Assembly: GCA_022764165.1 (NCBI GenBank)
Contig: JALERM010000052.1
Location: forward strand, 1-64,000
Direction of reading: 5' to 3'
Origin: Eubacterium sp.
GTDB lineage: Bacteria > Bacillota > Clostridia > Lachnospirales > Lachnospiraceae
Length of the DNA stretch: 64,000 nucleotides
The first letter of the stretch is position 1, and each line of letters starts with the position of its first letter. A model generated the notes under the pieces. The model was not told the origin of the DNA. It saw nothing but the letters and a program-made list of their open reading frames with translations, and searched no databases. The translations under genes and the position numbers were made by a program. Shown in pieces: positions 26,240 to 35,832 of the stretch.

Positions 26240-26325
26240 GGAGGTGAGGCAGAATTATCTGTAAAGTCCTGAGCCCTGGTTTTTGGGTATGGAGTGAACA
26301 AACGAAGCTGAGTCTGATTTTAGGA

Positions 26326-26354
26326 TTGATTCTTCTTGACCTAAAGGTTATAAT
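26326..26354 (+). promoter_or_regulatory. Promoter of the large polysaccharide locus
   Basis: TTGATT (26326-26331), 17 nt, then a perfect TATAAT (26349-26354). It would give a leader of about 70 nt before the ATG at 26433 and probably drives the multi-domain glycosyltransferase gene. Confidence 0.55.
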
Positions 26355-26432
26355 AAACTGGTATGCTGCTGTAATATTTACACGTTTTGTACATTTTAAG
26401 CGGAACGAAGAAATAAACATGGAGGGTTTGCG

Positions 26433-29400
26433 ATGGCAATACTAAATTTGGAGTATTACACACAAAAAGATTTATACTCTGATGGAGATATTGAAAAACA
26501 GATGCTTTGTATGGCTAAAAATGGAATATCCTTTGAGGACTTGCCTAAGGAACAGGTGGATTTCCCAATCATTTATCATTTTTCTGACCTTAGGACTAAT
26601 ATTCTATGCTGGTATCCATTTAGCAAGAAAGATTCTGTATTAGAAATTGGTGCCGGCTGCGGGGCAATTACAGGAATGCTCTGTGAAAAAGCTGGCCATG
26701 TTACATCGGTGGAATTATCCAAACGCAGATCAGAAATTAACTTTGAAAGAAATAAAAATCATGATAATCTTACTATTATGGTAGGTAATTTGAATGACAT
26801 GAGATTTGATGAACCATTTGACTATGTAGTTGTAAATGGTGTATTGGAATATGCGATGAGTTTTACCGAAGGTGATACTCCATACGAAACATTTCTCCAA
26901 AAGATGGGAAGTTATCTGAAGGACAGTGGTAAATTATTGATCGCTATTGAGAATAAACTGGGATTTAAGTATTTTGCCGGTGCTCCTGAAGATCATACGG
27001 ATCTCTATTTTTTCGGTATTGAAGGATATCCTGATAATAAGAGTGTTCGAACATTTTCTAAAACAGAATTGAGCGAGCTTTTGGAAAAAAGTGGTTTCCC
27101 TTATATGAAATATTATTATCCATATCCGGATTACAAATTTCCAACCGAAATATTTACAGATGAGACTTTGTACAAAAATATGTATGGAAAAGAATATCCT
27201 GTATATACAGAAAATAATTTTGCGTTTTTTTCTGAAACTGCCGGAATAAAAAGTCTGGTAAAAGAAAGAATCCTTGATAAGTTTGTTAATTCTTTCTTAG
27301 TTATTGCTGGAAAAAAAGAATTATGCGAAGAAAAAAAGATTTTATATGTTAAATTGAATCAAAACAGAAAAAAGGAATTCCGCATACAGACTCAGATTAT
27401 TGAAGAAAACGATAAAAAAGTTGCCGTTAAAAGTGCGATGAATCCGCATGCAGTCCCATTTGTTAAAGGCCTGGAGGATAAGGGTAAGCAAGAGGTTTCT
27501 GCAAAATGTGAAAATTTGAGAAGTATTTATCAAAATGACGAGATGTTTTATGAATTTCTGGAAGGTGAAACCTTACATCAAAAGATAAAAGCCTGGGCTG
27601 ACGAAGGTGACATCCAGAGTATTGTTTCTGCATTGGAGAAGTTTTATGAAGCTTATTTTGTAAACAGAAAGAAAGAAACAAATTATCAGACAGAGGAGTT
27701 TTGCCAGATTTTTGGTAGCTGTCCGGGGAAAGATTATTATGAGTGTATTAAGCCGGCTAATGTAGATATGATATGTGCGAACATTTTTGTAGAGGAAGAA
27801 AACTATAAAATTATTGATTATGAATGGGTATTTCCGTTTGCTGTTCCCGTATCCTTTATCATCTGGCGGATGATTCATGATGTGTATACGCAGATTCCAG
27901 CAATGGTCTCACTTTGTCCTGAAGAAAAAATGATGGAGAAATTTGGAATAGAATACTCTGATTATGAGATTTTTATGCAGTGGGCTTTACATTTTGTTTA
28001 TAAATATGTAGGAAGTGATCCACTTGATGCTTACCGAAAACCAAGACTTTCACCAAATTTTGGTGATATTGCGGCGGATGAACTTATAAAAAGCAGAATG
28101 AAAACAATACTTTACTATGATTTAGGTTATGGCTTAAATGAAAAAGATGTGATAGAAAGTATTGTGACTTTTGATCGGGATCGATTTTCTGTAACATATG
28201 ATTTGACTGGCATTCAGGGAATTCAGGGAGTCAGGTGGAATTTTGTTAAAGGACATTTTAGTGAAGTAAAAATTGACAATATAGACTATGAAAACAGAAT
28301 AGAACTTCTTCCAGGGGGAATGCGAATTGAAAAAGATGACAGAACTACAATTTTCTTTACCACAGATGCGTTCTATTATGTAAATGCATGGGATTGGAAA
28401 AACCCAGGAAAACTTACGATTGAAGGACGAATTCGATTTCTTAACGAACAGGACATTGAAGAAATTATGGTTGAGGAACAGGAAAAAAGAAAGAGTCTGG
28501 ACGAGAAAAAAACACATAAATCTGTACCTGTTGTTGATCATGAAGTGCAGGAAAAACGTCCCATTGGCAAAAAAGAAAAGATAAAAGCTGTTTTGAAAAG
28601 AGTACTGGGAAGAGGAGAAGCAGATGTAAATGAATCGGCAGAGCTCCCGGAAGTGATCACAAACTGTGTGGGAAGTGTTGATTACAATAATTATGAAAAC
28701 TATATTCTCAATCTGGTAGGTTGGGTATTTGATATGGATTATCCTATGGAGCATCCACATATTGCTTTTTGTCGGGGTAATGAGAAAGTATTTGAAGATT
28801 CCTACTCAGTTATCTTTAGAAAGGATGTGGCGCAGGTTCTTCAGATTCCAGATGCTGAAACCAGTGGTTTTTCATATGTTGGCGTTGTACGGGCTCCGGA
28901 AAATCTGGATGTATGTTTAGAATATAATACGGAAGCGGGAACAAGACGATATTACTTAACTACCATTCCCGCAGATGAAGACGTAGAAGAAATTTTAATA
29001 TATTCTCTGGAAAAACCGGGAAGTTTGGGAAATATTCAATATTTTAACCGTAAAAATTTGCAATCAGAAAAGATACCGTATCCTCCGATGGTAGGACAGC
29101 AGATAATTGATGTTATTGTTCCTATTTATAATGGATTGGAATATTTCGATGCATTGTTTGGAAGTATTGAAAGAACAAGAATGTCATATCGATTGATTCT
29201 GGTCGATGATCATAGTCCTGATGAAAGAGTAAAAGACTATCTGGAACAGTATGCTGCAGGTCGTGAAAATGTAGTTCTGATGAGAAATGAAGTCAATGTT
29301 GGGTTTGTTCGTTCTGTAAATAGAGCACTTGAGTTTGCAGAACATCATGTGGCATTGGTGAATACAGACGTGGAAGTTCCTGATGAATGGTTGGAACGAT

Positions 29401-32033
29401 TAATGTTTCCAATCCTCATGGATTCAAAAGTAGCTACAACGACTCCGTTTACTACTTGCGGAACTATCTGTAGTTTTCCGGATTTTTGCAAAGATAATCA
29501 AATTTTTGAAGGAATGGCTTTGTGGCAGGTGGATGAAGCCTTTCGAAAAATCAGACCACTGTATCCGTCTATGCCTACTGGAGTAGGATTTTGTATGGGA
29601 ATGAATATTCAGGCCGTACGTGAAATTGGAGTTCTGGATGCTGATACATTCGGAAAAGGCTATGGCGAGGAAAATGACTGGTGCCAGCGTGCTATAGAAG
29701 CAGGATATAGAAATGTTCATGTAGATAATCTTTTTGTGTACCATAAACATGGAGGCAGTTTCCCGTCAGAAGAAAAGATGAAACTTCTTGAGCATAATCG
29801 TAAAGAATTAGTAAAAAAACATCCTGATTATGACCGAGATACAGCTTCATATTGTCGAAAAGATCCTTTGAGAACAGTAAGACTGTATGTTCAGATGCAT
29901 CTTTTAAATCAGAAATTGGATGTTCCGACAATTGTGGCATTTGATCATATTCTTGGAGGAGGGGCTACAGAGTATTTAAAAGAAAAGAAAAAGTCGGCTT
30001 TGACAGATGGTTATCGTTTTATTACGATTACGTTTGATTTCTATACAGGCAGATATTACTTGAATTATGAATACAGGCAGTATAATTTTGAGTTTTATGA
30101 CAATAAACTGGAAGGGCTGTTTGATAATATTCTGCGGATAGATGAAATATGGATCAATGAACTGGTGACATATCAATACTTATATCAGACCTTAGATGAT
30201 ATTGTTAAATTGAAAAGAAAACATCAGGCATTTTTAAAAATGCTCCTTCACGATTTCTTTTGTATGTGTCCGGCAATCAATTTGTTGGATGAAAATGGAA
30301 TTTATTGTAAAGGTGCATGTGAAGACAAATGTAATAAGTGTATTCCATTAAATAAAAGTAATGCATGTCTGGAATTTGAAAGTGGTACGATCTGGAGGCA
30401 GAAATGGTGTAGATTTTTGCAGCAGTGTGATGAAATACGTGCTTTTTCTGATGATACAGCAAGATTATTCAGGAAGGTATATCCTGAGGTATGCCATGTC
30501 AGAGTGATTCCACATACTCCTCATTATCTTTTGCCGCTTCACAAGTATGCAAAGTCAACGGAAACCTTCAATATTGGTTTGTTGGGTGTACTAAGCTATA
30601 AAAAGGGCCTGGATATTGTAAGATCTATGATATCTTATATTGAAGAGAATCATATGAATATCAGAATTAAACTTTTGGGAGTAGTTGATGAAGAAATTGA
30701 CAGTCCTATTTTTTCATACACTGGCCGATATACAAGAGAACAATTGCCAAAATTGACATTGCAGGAAGATATTGATATGTTTTTTATTCCTTCCATTTGG
30801 CCAGAAACATTTTCTTATACTACTTCAGAGATTATTTCTATGAATATGCCGTTGGCAGTTTTTGATTTAGGAGCACCCGCAGATAGAGTGAAACGTTATG
30901 AAAAAGGTGTTATTATTACTGATACGGATGCGGAAACCATTGTTAGTGAGATGCTTAGTTTTGCCAAAAATGTTTTGAAATGCGATAGTATTCCCGTACA
31001 GAAGAAAAGAATATTATTTGTAGGTGAAGAAATATCATTTGCATCTCGATATCGGGTGGAGCATTTCCGCGAACAGCTGAGTCATTATGGTTATCGGTCA
31101 GATTTTATTCAGGTAGAAGATAAAAACCAGATAAAAACCATGGAACAATATGACACACTTGTATTATATCGTTGTGCAAAAACGGCTGAGATTAAAGAAC
31201 TGATTACTATGGCAAGGAACGCGGGAATCCCGGTTTATTACGATATTGACGATCTGATTTTCGATTATGGCAAGATATCTTTTCTTCATTTTCTGAAGGG
31301 AAGCGAGTATGTGGATTTTGAAAATACTACAGAGAATATTCATGAATGTATGAGTTATTGTGATGGCTATATCACTTCTACAGAGACTCTTGCAAGAGAA
31401 ATTGAGGAGGCTTTTCCAGGCAAACCAGTAGTTGTAAATCGTAATTGTGCCAGCATGGAGATGCAGATTTTGTCCCATGATGCTGTTGAACAGGTGAAAA
31501 AAGATGAAGATAAGATTTATATTGGCTATTTCAGTGGATCCAAAACCCATGATCAGGATTTTAAGCTAGTAGAAGAGGCATTATTGGAGATTATGGAAGA
31601 ATTTCCACAAGTGTATCTGAAACTTGTGGGAGTATTATCAGAAAATGTAATGAAACGAATGGAGAAAAGAATTGAAAAACTTCCCTTTATGGAATGGCAG
31701 AAACTTCCAGAAGTTATTGCCGGAATTGATATCAATTTGATGCCTCTGGAGAACAGTATATTCCATTGTTGCAAATCGGAAAATAAATGGATGGAGGCTG
31801 CACTTGTAAAGGTTCCAAGTGTAATGAGCCGAAATATTGAGATGGAGCATGTGATTGATAATGGGAAAACAGCCTGGCTTTGCTCAACGAAGAATGAGTG
31901 GCTGCAAGCATTAAAAGAATTAGTAGCAAACCCGGATGAAAGAAAGAGAATGGGTGAGAATGCGTATCATGTTGTGATGGAACGATATATTACGCAGAAT
32001 ACGGGAAAAGATGTAAGAGAAAAATTACTATGA
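26433..32033 (+). CDS. Multi-domain methyltransferase / kinase-like / GT2 / two GT4-type glycosyltransferases
   Basis: A 1866-residue cytoplasmic protein with at least five modules. Residues about 40-240 are a class I SAM methyltransferase (motif I VLEIGAGCG at about 69). About 300-480 resembles an aminoglycoside-phosphotransferase/kinase fold, ending with CANIFVEEENYKIIDYEW, which looks like the catalytic-loop Asn and metal-binding Asp of that family. A beta-rich part and a charged linker follow (to about 725), then a beta domain with LVGWVFD and FRKDV (about 730-870). About 890-1110 is a GT2 (IDVIVPIYNG, LVDDHSPDE, NTDVEVP). About 1165-1510 is a GT-B enzyme (FDHILGGGATEYL; FIPSIWPETFSYTTSEI). 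About 1520-1866 is a second GT-B enzyme (GYFSGSKTHDQDFKLVEEAL; INLMPLENSIFH). GGAGG lies before the ATG. Methyltransferase plus kinase recalls WbdD, the O-antigen chain terminator; the kinase assignment is the least certain part. Confidence 0.8.
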   Translation: MAILNLEYYTQKDLYSDGDIEKQMLCMAKNGISFEDLPKEQVDFPIIYHFSDLRTNILCWYPFSKKDSVLEIGAGCGAITGMLCEKAGHVTSVELSKRRSEINFERNKNHDNLTIMVGNLNDMRFDEPFDYVVVNGVLEYAMSFTEGDTPYETFLQKMGSYLKDSGKLLIAIENKLGFKYFAGAPEDHTDLYFFGIEGYPDNKSVRTFSKTELSELLEKSGFPYMKYYYPYPDYKFPTEIFTDETLYKNMYGKEYPVYTENNFAFFSETAGIKSLVKERILDKFVNSFLVIAGKKELCEEKKILYVKLNQNRKKEFRIQTQIIEENDKKVAVKSAMNPHAVPFVKGLEDKGKQEVSAKCENLRSIYQNDEMFYEFLEGETLHQKIKAWADEGDIQSIVSALEKFYEAYFVNRKKETNYQTEEFCQIFGSCPGKDYYECIKPANVDMICANIFVEEENYKIIDYEWVFPFAVPVSFIIWRMIHDVYTQIPAMVSLCPEEKMMEKFGIEYSDYEIFMQWALHFVYKYVGSDPLDAYRKPRLSPNFGDIAADELIKSRMKTILYYDLGYGLNEKDVIESIVTFDRDRFSVTYDLTGIQGIQGVRWNFVKGHFSEVKIDNIDYENRIELLPGGMRIEKDDRTTIFFTTDAFYYVNAWDWKNPGKLTIEGRIRFLNEQDIEEIMVEEQEKRKSLDEKKTHKSVPVVDHEVQEKRPIGKKEKIKAVLKRVLGRGEADVNESAELPEVITNCVGSVDYNNYENYILNLVGWVFDMDYPMEHPHIAFCRGNEKVFEDSYSVIFRKDVAQVLQIPDAETSGFSYVGVVRAPENLDVCLEYNTEAGTRRYYLTTIPADEDVEEILIYSLEKPGSLGNIQYFNRKNLQSEKIPYPPMVGQQIIDVIVPIYNGLEYFDALFGSIERTRMSYRLILVDDHSPDERVKDYLEQYAAGRENVVLMRNEVNVGFVRSVNRALEFAEHHVALVNTDVEVPDEWLERLMFPILMDSKVATTTPFTTCGTICSFPDFCKDNQIFEGMALWQVDEAFRKIRPLYPSMPTGVGFCMGMNIQAVREIGVLDADTFGKGYGEENDWCQRAIEAGYRNVHVDNLFVYHKHGGSFPSEEKMKLLEHNRKELVKKHPDYDRDTASYCRKDPLRTVRLYVQMHLLNQKLDVPTIVAFDHILGGGATEYLKEKKKSALTDGYRFITITFDFYTGRYYLNYEYRQYNFEFYDNKLEGLFDNILRIDEIWINELVTYQYLYQTLDDIVKLKRKHQAFLKMLLHDFFCMCPAINLLDENGIYCKGACEDKCNKCIPLNKSNACLEFESGTIWRQKWCRFLQQCDEIRAFSDDTARLFRKVYPEVCHVRVIPHTPHYLLPLHKYAKSTETFNIGLLGVLSYKKGLDIVRSMISYIEENHMNIRIKLLGVVDEEIDSPIFSYTGRYTREQLPKLTLQEDIDMFFIPSIWPETFSYTTSEIISMNMPLAVFDLGAPADRVKRYEKGVIITDTDAETIVSEMLSFAKNVLKCDSIPVQKKRILFVGEEISFASRYRVEHFREQLSHYGYRSDFIQVEDKNQIKTMEQYDTLVLYRCAKTAEIKELITMARNAGIPVYYDIDDLIFDYGKISFLHFLKGSEYVDFENTTENIHECMSYCDGYITSTETLAREIEEAFPGKPVVVNRNCASMEMQILSHDAVEQVKKDEDKIYIGYFSGSKTHDQDFKLVEEALLEIMEEFPQVYLKLVGVLSENVMKRMEKRIEKLPFMEWQKLPEVIAGIDINLMPLENSIFHCCKSENKWMEAALVKVPSVMSRNIEMEHVIDNGKTAWLCSTKNEWLQALKELVANPDERKRMGENAYHVVMERYITQNTGKDVREKLL

Positions 32034-32110
32034 TATTCTTCCCGGGAGGAATCTGAAAAAATATATACTACAGATTGTATGTGAAAATAAGAAAACGGAG
32101 GCGATTGTAT

Positions 32111-32710
32111 TTGAAACGTTTATGGTTGGTTGTTGGTCTGTGCTGCGGAATGTTGTGGTTTGGCGGCTGTAATCATACAGAGAAGCCTGACACCGATAAA
32201 GTGGTCAGCGAAACAAATCAAGAAGAGGAAAATGTAAAGGATAATACGAATGATAATACGGAGGTGGAGCCGGGAACCGGAGAAGGTACTTCGGCACCGG
32301 AATTGCAGGATCTGTCTGACAGCGAGGAATATGTGATAAAGGAAGTGATTTCTATACCATCTGAGAAAAAGAAATATGAATTAACGATAGATTCTGTTTC
32401 ATACATGAAGGATGAAAATGGTAAGGATAATATTCTTTTGGTTGATTATACGTACCATAATTTGTCTGATGAGTTACTGATGGTTGGAGATGTCAGATTT
32501 CAGCTTACAGATGCTGCTCAGAAAAAAGTCTATACTCCTTATTATTTTAGTAAACAGATAGTTGCAGAACCGGTGGAAAAAGGGTACAATAAGAGTGCTC
32601 AGGTTGCATTTGAAGATGTAGATGAGAACAGCGATCTGTATTTAGTTTACACAGATATTTCCCTGGAAAATGAAAAGCCGATTCTCATAAAAATCGATAA
32701 AGTGGAATAA
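32111..32710 (+). CDS. Lipoprotein of unknown function
   Basis: A 199-residue predicted lipoprotein. With a TTG start at 32111 the product begins MKRLWLVVGLCC and has the lipobox LWFGGC, an ideal type II signal peptide; GGAGG stands 9 nt upstream. Longer forms starting at 32075 (TTG) or 32081 (GTG) would put ten or more basic residues before the signal and have no better site. An acidic linker follows (about residues 20-75), then a beta-sandwich-like domain of the DUF4352/DUF5067 type with ELTIDSVSYMKDENGKDNIL and LVDYTYHNLSDE. It lies 77 bp after the large glycosyltransferase and 32 bp before the L,D-transpeptidase gene. Function unknown; it is probably anchored to the outer face of the membrane. 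Confidence 0.75.
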   Translation: MKRLWLVVGLCCGMLWFGGCNHTEKPDTDKVVSETNQEEENVKDNTNDNTEVEPGTGEGTSAPELQDLSDSEEYVIKEVISIPSEKKKYELTIDSVSYMKDENGKDNILLVDYTYHNLSDELLMVGDVRFQLTDAAQKKVYTPYYFSKQIVAEPVEKGYNKSAQVAFEDVDENSDLYLVYTDISLENEKPILIKIDKVE

Positions 32711-32742
32711 TCTGAGACAAAGTGAAGGAAAGGAGAAGAGAA

Positions 32743-35700
32743 ATGCATTTCAAAAATGTAATGAAACGAATCGCAGTCATTGGATTATCTGCCAGTTTAT
32801 GTGTATCAAATGTATCCAGTATTGCTGCAGCCGATATTGAGATGAAACAAGAACAAATGGTCGACACTCTGGCTGCAGAGGATGACACAGAAGATGACAC
32901 AGAAGTTTTCGATGAAAAAGATTCAGAAACTGAAGATACAGACGGTGGATCTGAGCCAGAAACTGAAGACGAAGAGACAGGAGCTGAAGATTCAGAAACT
33001 GAAGCTAAAGACGAAGAGACAGAAACTGAAGATTCAGAAACAGATACTGAAGATGAAGAGACGGAAGTCGAAGAAGAGGCAAAACCCTTTGATGTGACGA
33101 AAGCAGAGTTTCAGGATTCAACGGAAATGGTATATGAAATGGAACTGTCTCATTGTGAAATGGAAGACGGTGATTCCCTGGAGGCAGCAGTCTGGAGTGA
33201 CGATAACGGGCAGGACGATCTGAAATGGATCACATTAGAGAAGAAAGAAGATGATAAGTACGGTCTGACCATTAATATCTCTGATTTCAAATCACCAGGT
33301 CTCTATTATGCACATATATACCGTAAGCAGAAAGATGGTTCTCAGTCCTGTGTTGTTGGAAAAGAATTCAGCGTAACGGAAATATCTGAAGGAACGGTAA
33401 ATCAGCAGGAGCAGGTTTACGAAGAGGGAACAGCTGTAGTGAAAATTTCAGGGGTATCAGCACCTTCCGGAATTAAAAAAATCAGAGCAGCTGCCTGGAG
33501 TACATCTGACCAGAGTGATCTTTATTGGTATAATGCAGAGAAAAAAGACGATGGATGGTATGTGAATATGAATATCTCCAAATATCATAAGAATAATTGG
33601 GGAGTTTATACCGTTGAAGCATATGCCGCAGATAATCATGGTTTTGAGAAACTTGTTGGCAAAACCAATGTAGATTTTTCTGTGAAAACTGCACCAATTG
33701 AAATATCTGTTGATCGGGATTCGAAAACGGCAGAGATAGCATTGTCCAGCGAAGAGTTGAAAACACCGGGAGCATTAAAATCCATTCGTTGTGCTGTCTG
33801 GAGTGAGACAAATGGTCAGGATGATCTGAAATGGTATGAACTGGAACATAGCATACTTTCAAAAACATGGTCTCAGAAAATTCCGCTGACTATGTTTAAG
33901 AGCACAGGAACCTGTTACATCCATGTATATGGTGCTAAAAGTGATAAAACAGAGATATTCCTTGGAGGGAAGAGTTTTGTCCTTGAAAACCCTTCTATTA
34001 ATGTAAGTGTATCTTCGGATAATGCAAAGGGAACTTATTCGATTGTCATGGATAATCTGAAAGCTCCGTGGGGAGCCGATACCGTTGAAGCAGCAGTCTG
34101 GAGCCAGGGAGACCAGAGTAATCTGAAATGGTATAAAGCAGAAGTTAATGATAATGGAACCTATACTATCACATCAGATATTTCGAAACATAAATATGAT
34201 ATTGGAGTTTACAATATTCATGTTTACATAACTGATGAGCTGGGAATTAAAAATTGTGTCAATTGTAAAACAGTGGAATTCAAGAGTAAGATCGGTGCTT
34301 TGAAATCCACAGACGATAATTCCAAGGAAACTACTTATACTGTAAGCCTCCCGGTTGAAGAATATCCGGCAGGACTGAAAGAGGTTCGTTTTGCTGTGTG
34401 GAGCAATGCCAATGGGCAGGATGACTTGAAGTGGTATACAGCCACCCAAAGTGGAACTGACTATCAGGCTACAGTGGACATAAGAAACCATAAGACAGGC
34501 GGCACATACAGTGTTCATGCATATGGAATTAACGGTTCTGACAACGCTGTCTTCCTTGCAGACAATGGAGAACTGATCAATGTAAAGGGAACTGCTTCAG
34601 GAAAACTGTCTGTTACAGAAGCATCTGATACTAAGGGGACTTTTAAGGTTGTTGTTTCGAATGTAAGCGCAGTATCAGGGGTTAACAGTGTAAGAGTTGG
34701 AGCATGGACGCAAAATGATCAAAGTGACGTGTACTGGTATAATTGCAGTCAGCAGTCAGATGGATCATGGGCAGCTGAGGTAAATATTGCAAATCATAAG
34801 TATCATTCCGGTGTGTATAACATTCATGTTTATACTACAATGGGTAATGAAATTGACAGCTTTACTGCGGGTACAAATTATGAGTTTTATGCGAAAAACC
34901 TTCCATATGTGCTGAATAATCTTGGAAAAGGCAAGAGGACCCTGGGTGTCTGCGGTCCAACCAGTACTTCTGATCTTAAATTTGCAGTATGGAGTGAAAC
35001 CGGCGGACAGGATGATATTACATGGTATCAGGCTTCAAAGGCTGAAGATGGCAACTGGACAGCTGTTTTGCTTGGTAAAAACCATAAACATGGCGGTACA
35101 TTCAATCTGCATGTATATTCCGGATCTAATTGTCTGGCAACAACAACTTTTACTCTGCCGGCCGATGAAATTGTTAAAAATGGCTGGTATTATGAGAAAA
35201 TGAATGGAAAAACCTATAAGTTGTATTATGTGGATGGTGTATTACAGAAAGATGTTCACAATATTATCGGACGTCAGTCGAGATATGTTGCTGAAGTTAA
35301 TCGACAGACCTGTACGGTAAACATATATGCAAGCGATGGGGCAAATGGATATATCATTCCGGTGATTGCATTTACTTGTTCAGTAGGAATGCCGGATACA
35401 CCGACACCTACAGGAACATTCCATACCTTGAATAAGTACAGATGGCATGAATTGATGGGTCCGTCGTATGGTCAGTATTGTACAAGAATTGTAGGTGGAA
35501 TTCTGTTTCATTCGGTAGCAGGAAGCAATATGACAAGTTATAATCTTTCAGCAGCAGAATATAATAAGCTTGGTCAGCCTGCTTCTCATGGATGTGTCCG
35601 TTTGTGTGTAAGAGATGCAAAATGGATATATGACAACTGTGAATTAGATATGGAAGTCAGAATTTTTGACAGCAGTTTTGCAGGACCATTTGGAAAGCCT

Positions 35701-35757
35701 GCAACAATTAAAATTCCGGCTTCACAGAACTGGGATCCTACTGATCCGAACATATAA
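32743..35757 (+). CDS. Secreted L,D-transpeptidase with seven GBS-Bsp-like repeats
   Basis: A 1004-residue exported protein. The signal peptide (about 1-30) ends near SSIAAADI. A strongly acidic E/D/T-rich stalk covers about 40-115. Seven repeats of about 100 residues follow, with cores near 33190, 33493, 33796, 34098, 34396, 34702 and 34988. Each carries a W[ST] core, and the repeats alternate between NGQDDLKWY-type and DQSDLYWYN-type. The C-terminus, about 835-1000, is a YkuD L,D-transpeptidase domain with the catalytic motif SHGCVRLCVRDAKW and the upstream PTGTF and ILFHSVAG segments. L,D-transpeptidases form 3-3 peptidoglycan crosslinks or attach proteins to the wall. The ATG at 32743 has AAGGAG upstream. 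There is no sortase motif; the repeats may bind wall polymer. Confidence 0.88.
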   Translation: MHFKNVMKRIAVIGLSASLCVSNVSSIAAADIEMKQEQMVDTLAAEDDTEDDTEVFDEKDSETEDTDGGSEPETEDEETGAEDSETEAKDEETETEDSETDTEDEETEVEEEAKPFDVTKAEFQDSTEMVYEMELSHCEMEDGDSLEAAVWSDDNGQDDLKWITLEKKEDDKYGLTINISDFKSPGLYYAHIYRKQKDGSQSCVVGKEFSVTEISEGTVNQQEQVYEEGTAVVKISGVSAPSGIKKIRAAAWSTSDQSDLYWYNAEKKDDGWYVNMNISKYHKNNWGVYTVEAYAADNHGFEKLVGKTNVDFSVKTAPIEISVDRDSKTAEIALSSEELKTPGALKSIRCAVWSETNGQDDLKWYELEHSILSKTWSQKIPLTMFKSTGTCYIHVYGAKSDKTEIFLGGKSFVLENPSINVSVSSDNAKGTYSIVMDNLKAPWGADTVEAAVWSQGDQSNLKWYKAEVNDNGTYTITSDISKHKYDIGVYNIHVYITDELGIKNCVNCKTVEFKSKIGALKSTDDNSKETTYTVSLPVEEYPAGLKEVRFAVWSNANGQDDLKWYTATQSGTDYQATVDIRNHKTGGTYSVHAYGINGSDNAVFLADNGELINVKGTASGKLSVTEASDTKGTFKVVVSNVSAVSGVNSVRVGAWTQNDQSDVYWYNCSQQSDGSWAAEVNIANHKYHSGVYNIHVYTTMGNEIDSFTAGTNYEFYAKNLPYVLNNLGKGKRTLGVCGPTSTSDLKFAVWSETGGQDDITWYQASKAEDGNWTAVLLGKNHKHGGTFNLHVYSGSNCLATTTFTLPADEIVKNGWYYEKMNGKTYKLYYVDGVLQKDVHNIIGRQSRYVAEVNRQTCTVNIYASDGANGYIIPVIAFTCSVGMPDTPTPTGTFHTLNKYRWHELMGPSYGQYCTRIVGGILFHSVAGSNMTSYNLSAAEYNKLGQPASHGCVRLCVRDAKWIYDNCELDMEVRIFDSSFAGPFGKPATIKIPASQNWDPTDPNI

Positions 35758-35767
35758 TGTATAATGA

Positions 35768-35812
35768 GGAGTCTGCAAATAATACGAAGTTGTCTGCAGA
35801 CTCCTTCCGTTT
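35768..35812 (+). terminator. Terminator-like hairpin after the L,D-transpeptidase gene
   Basis: GGAGTCTGCA (35768-35777) and TGCAGACTCC (35795-35804) form a 10-bp perfect stem with a 17-nt loop, followed by TTCCGTTT. It lies in the 75-bp gap before the next repeat protein and may act as a partial terminator. Confidence 0.6.
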
Positions 35813-35832
35813 ATAAGGAGGAACAATTCTAG

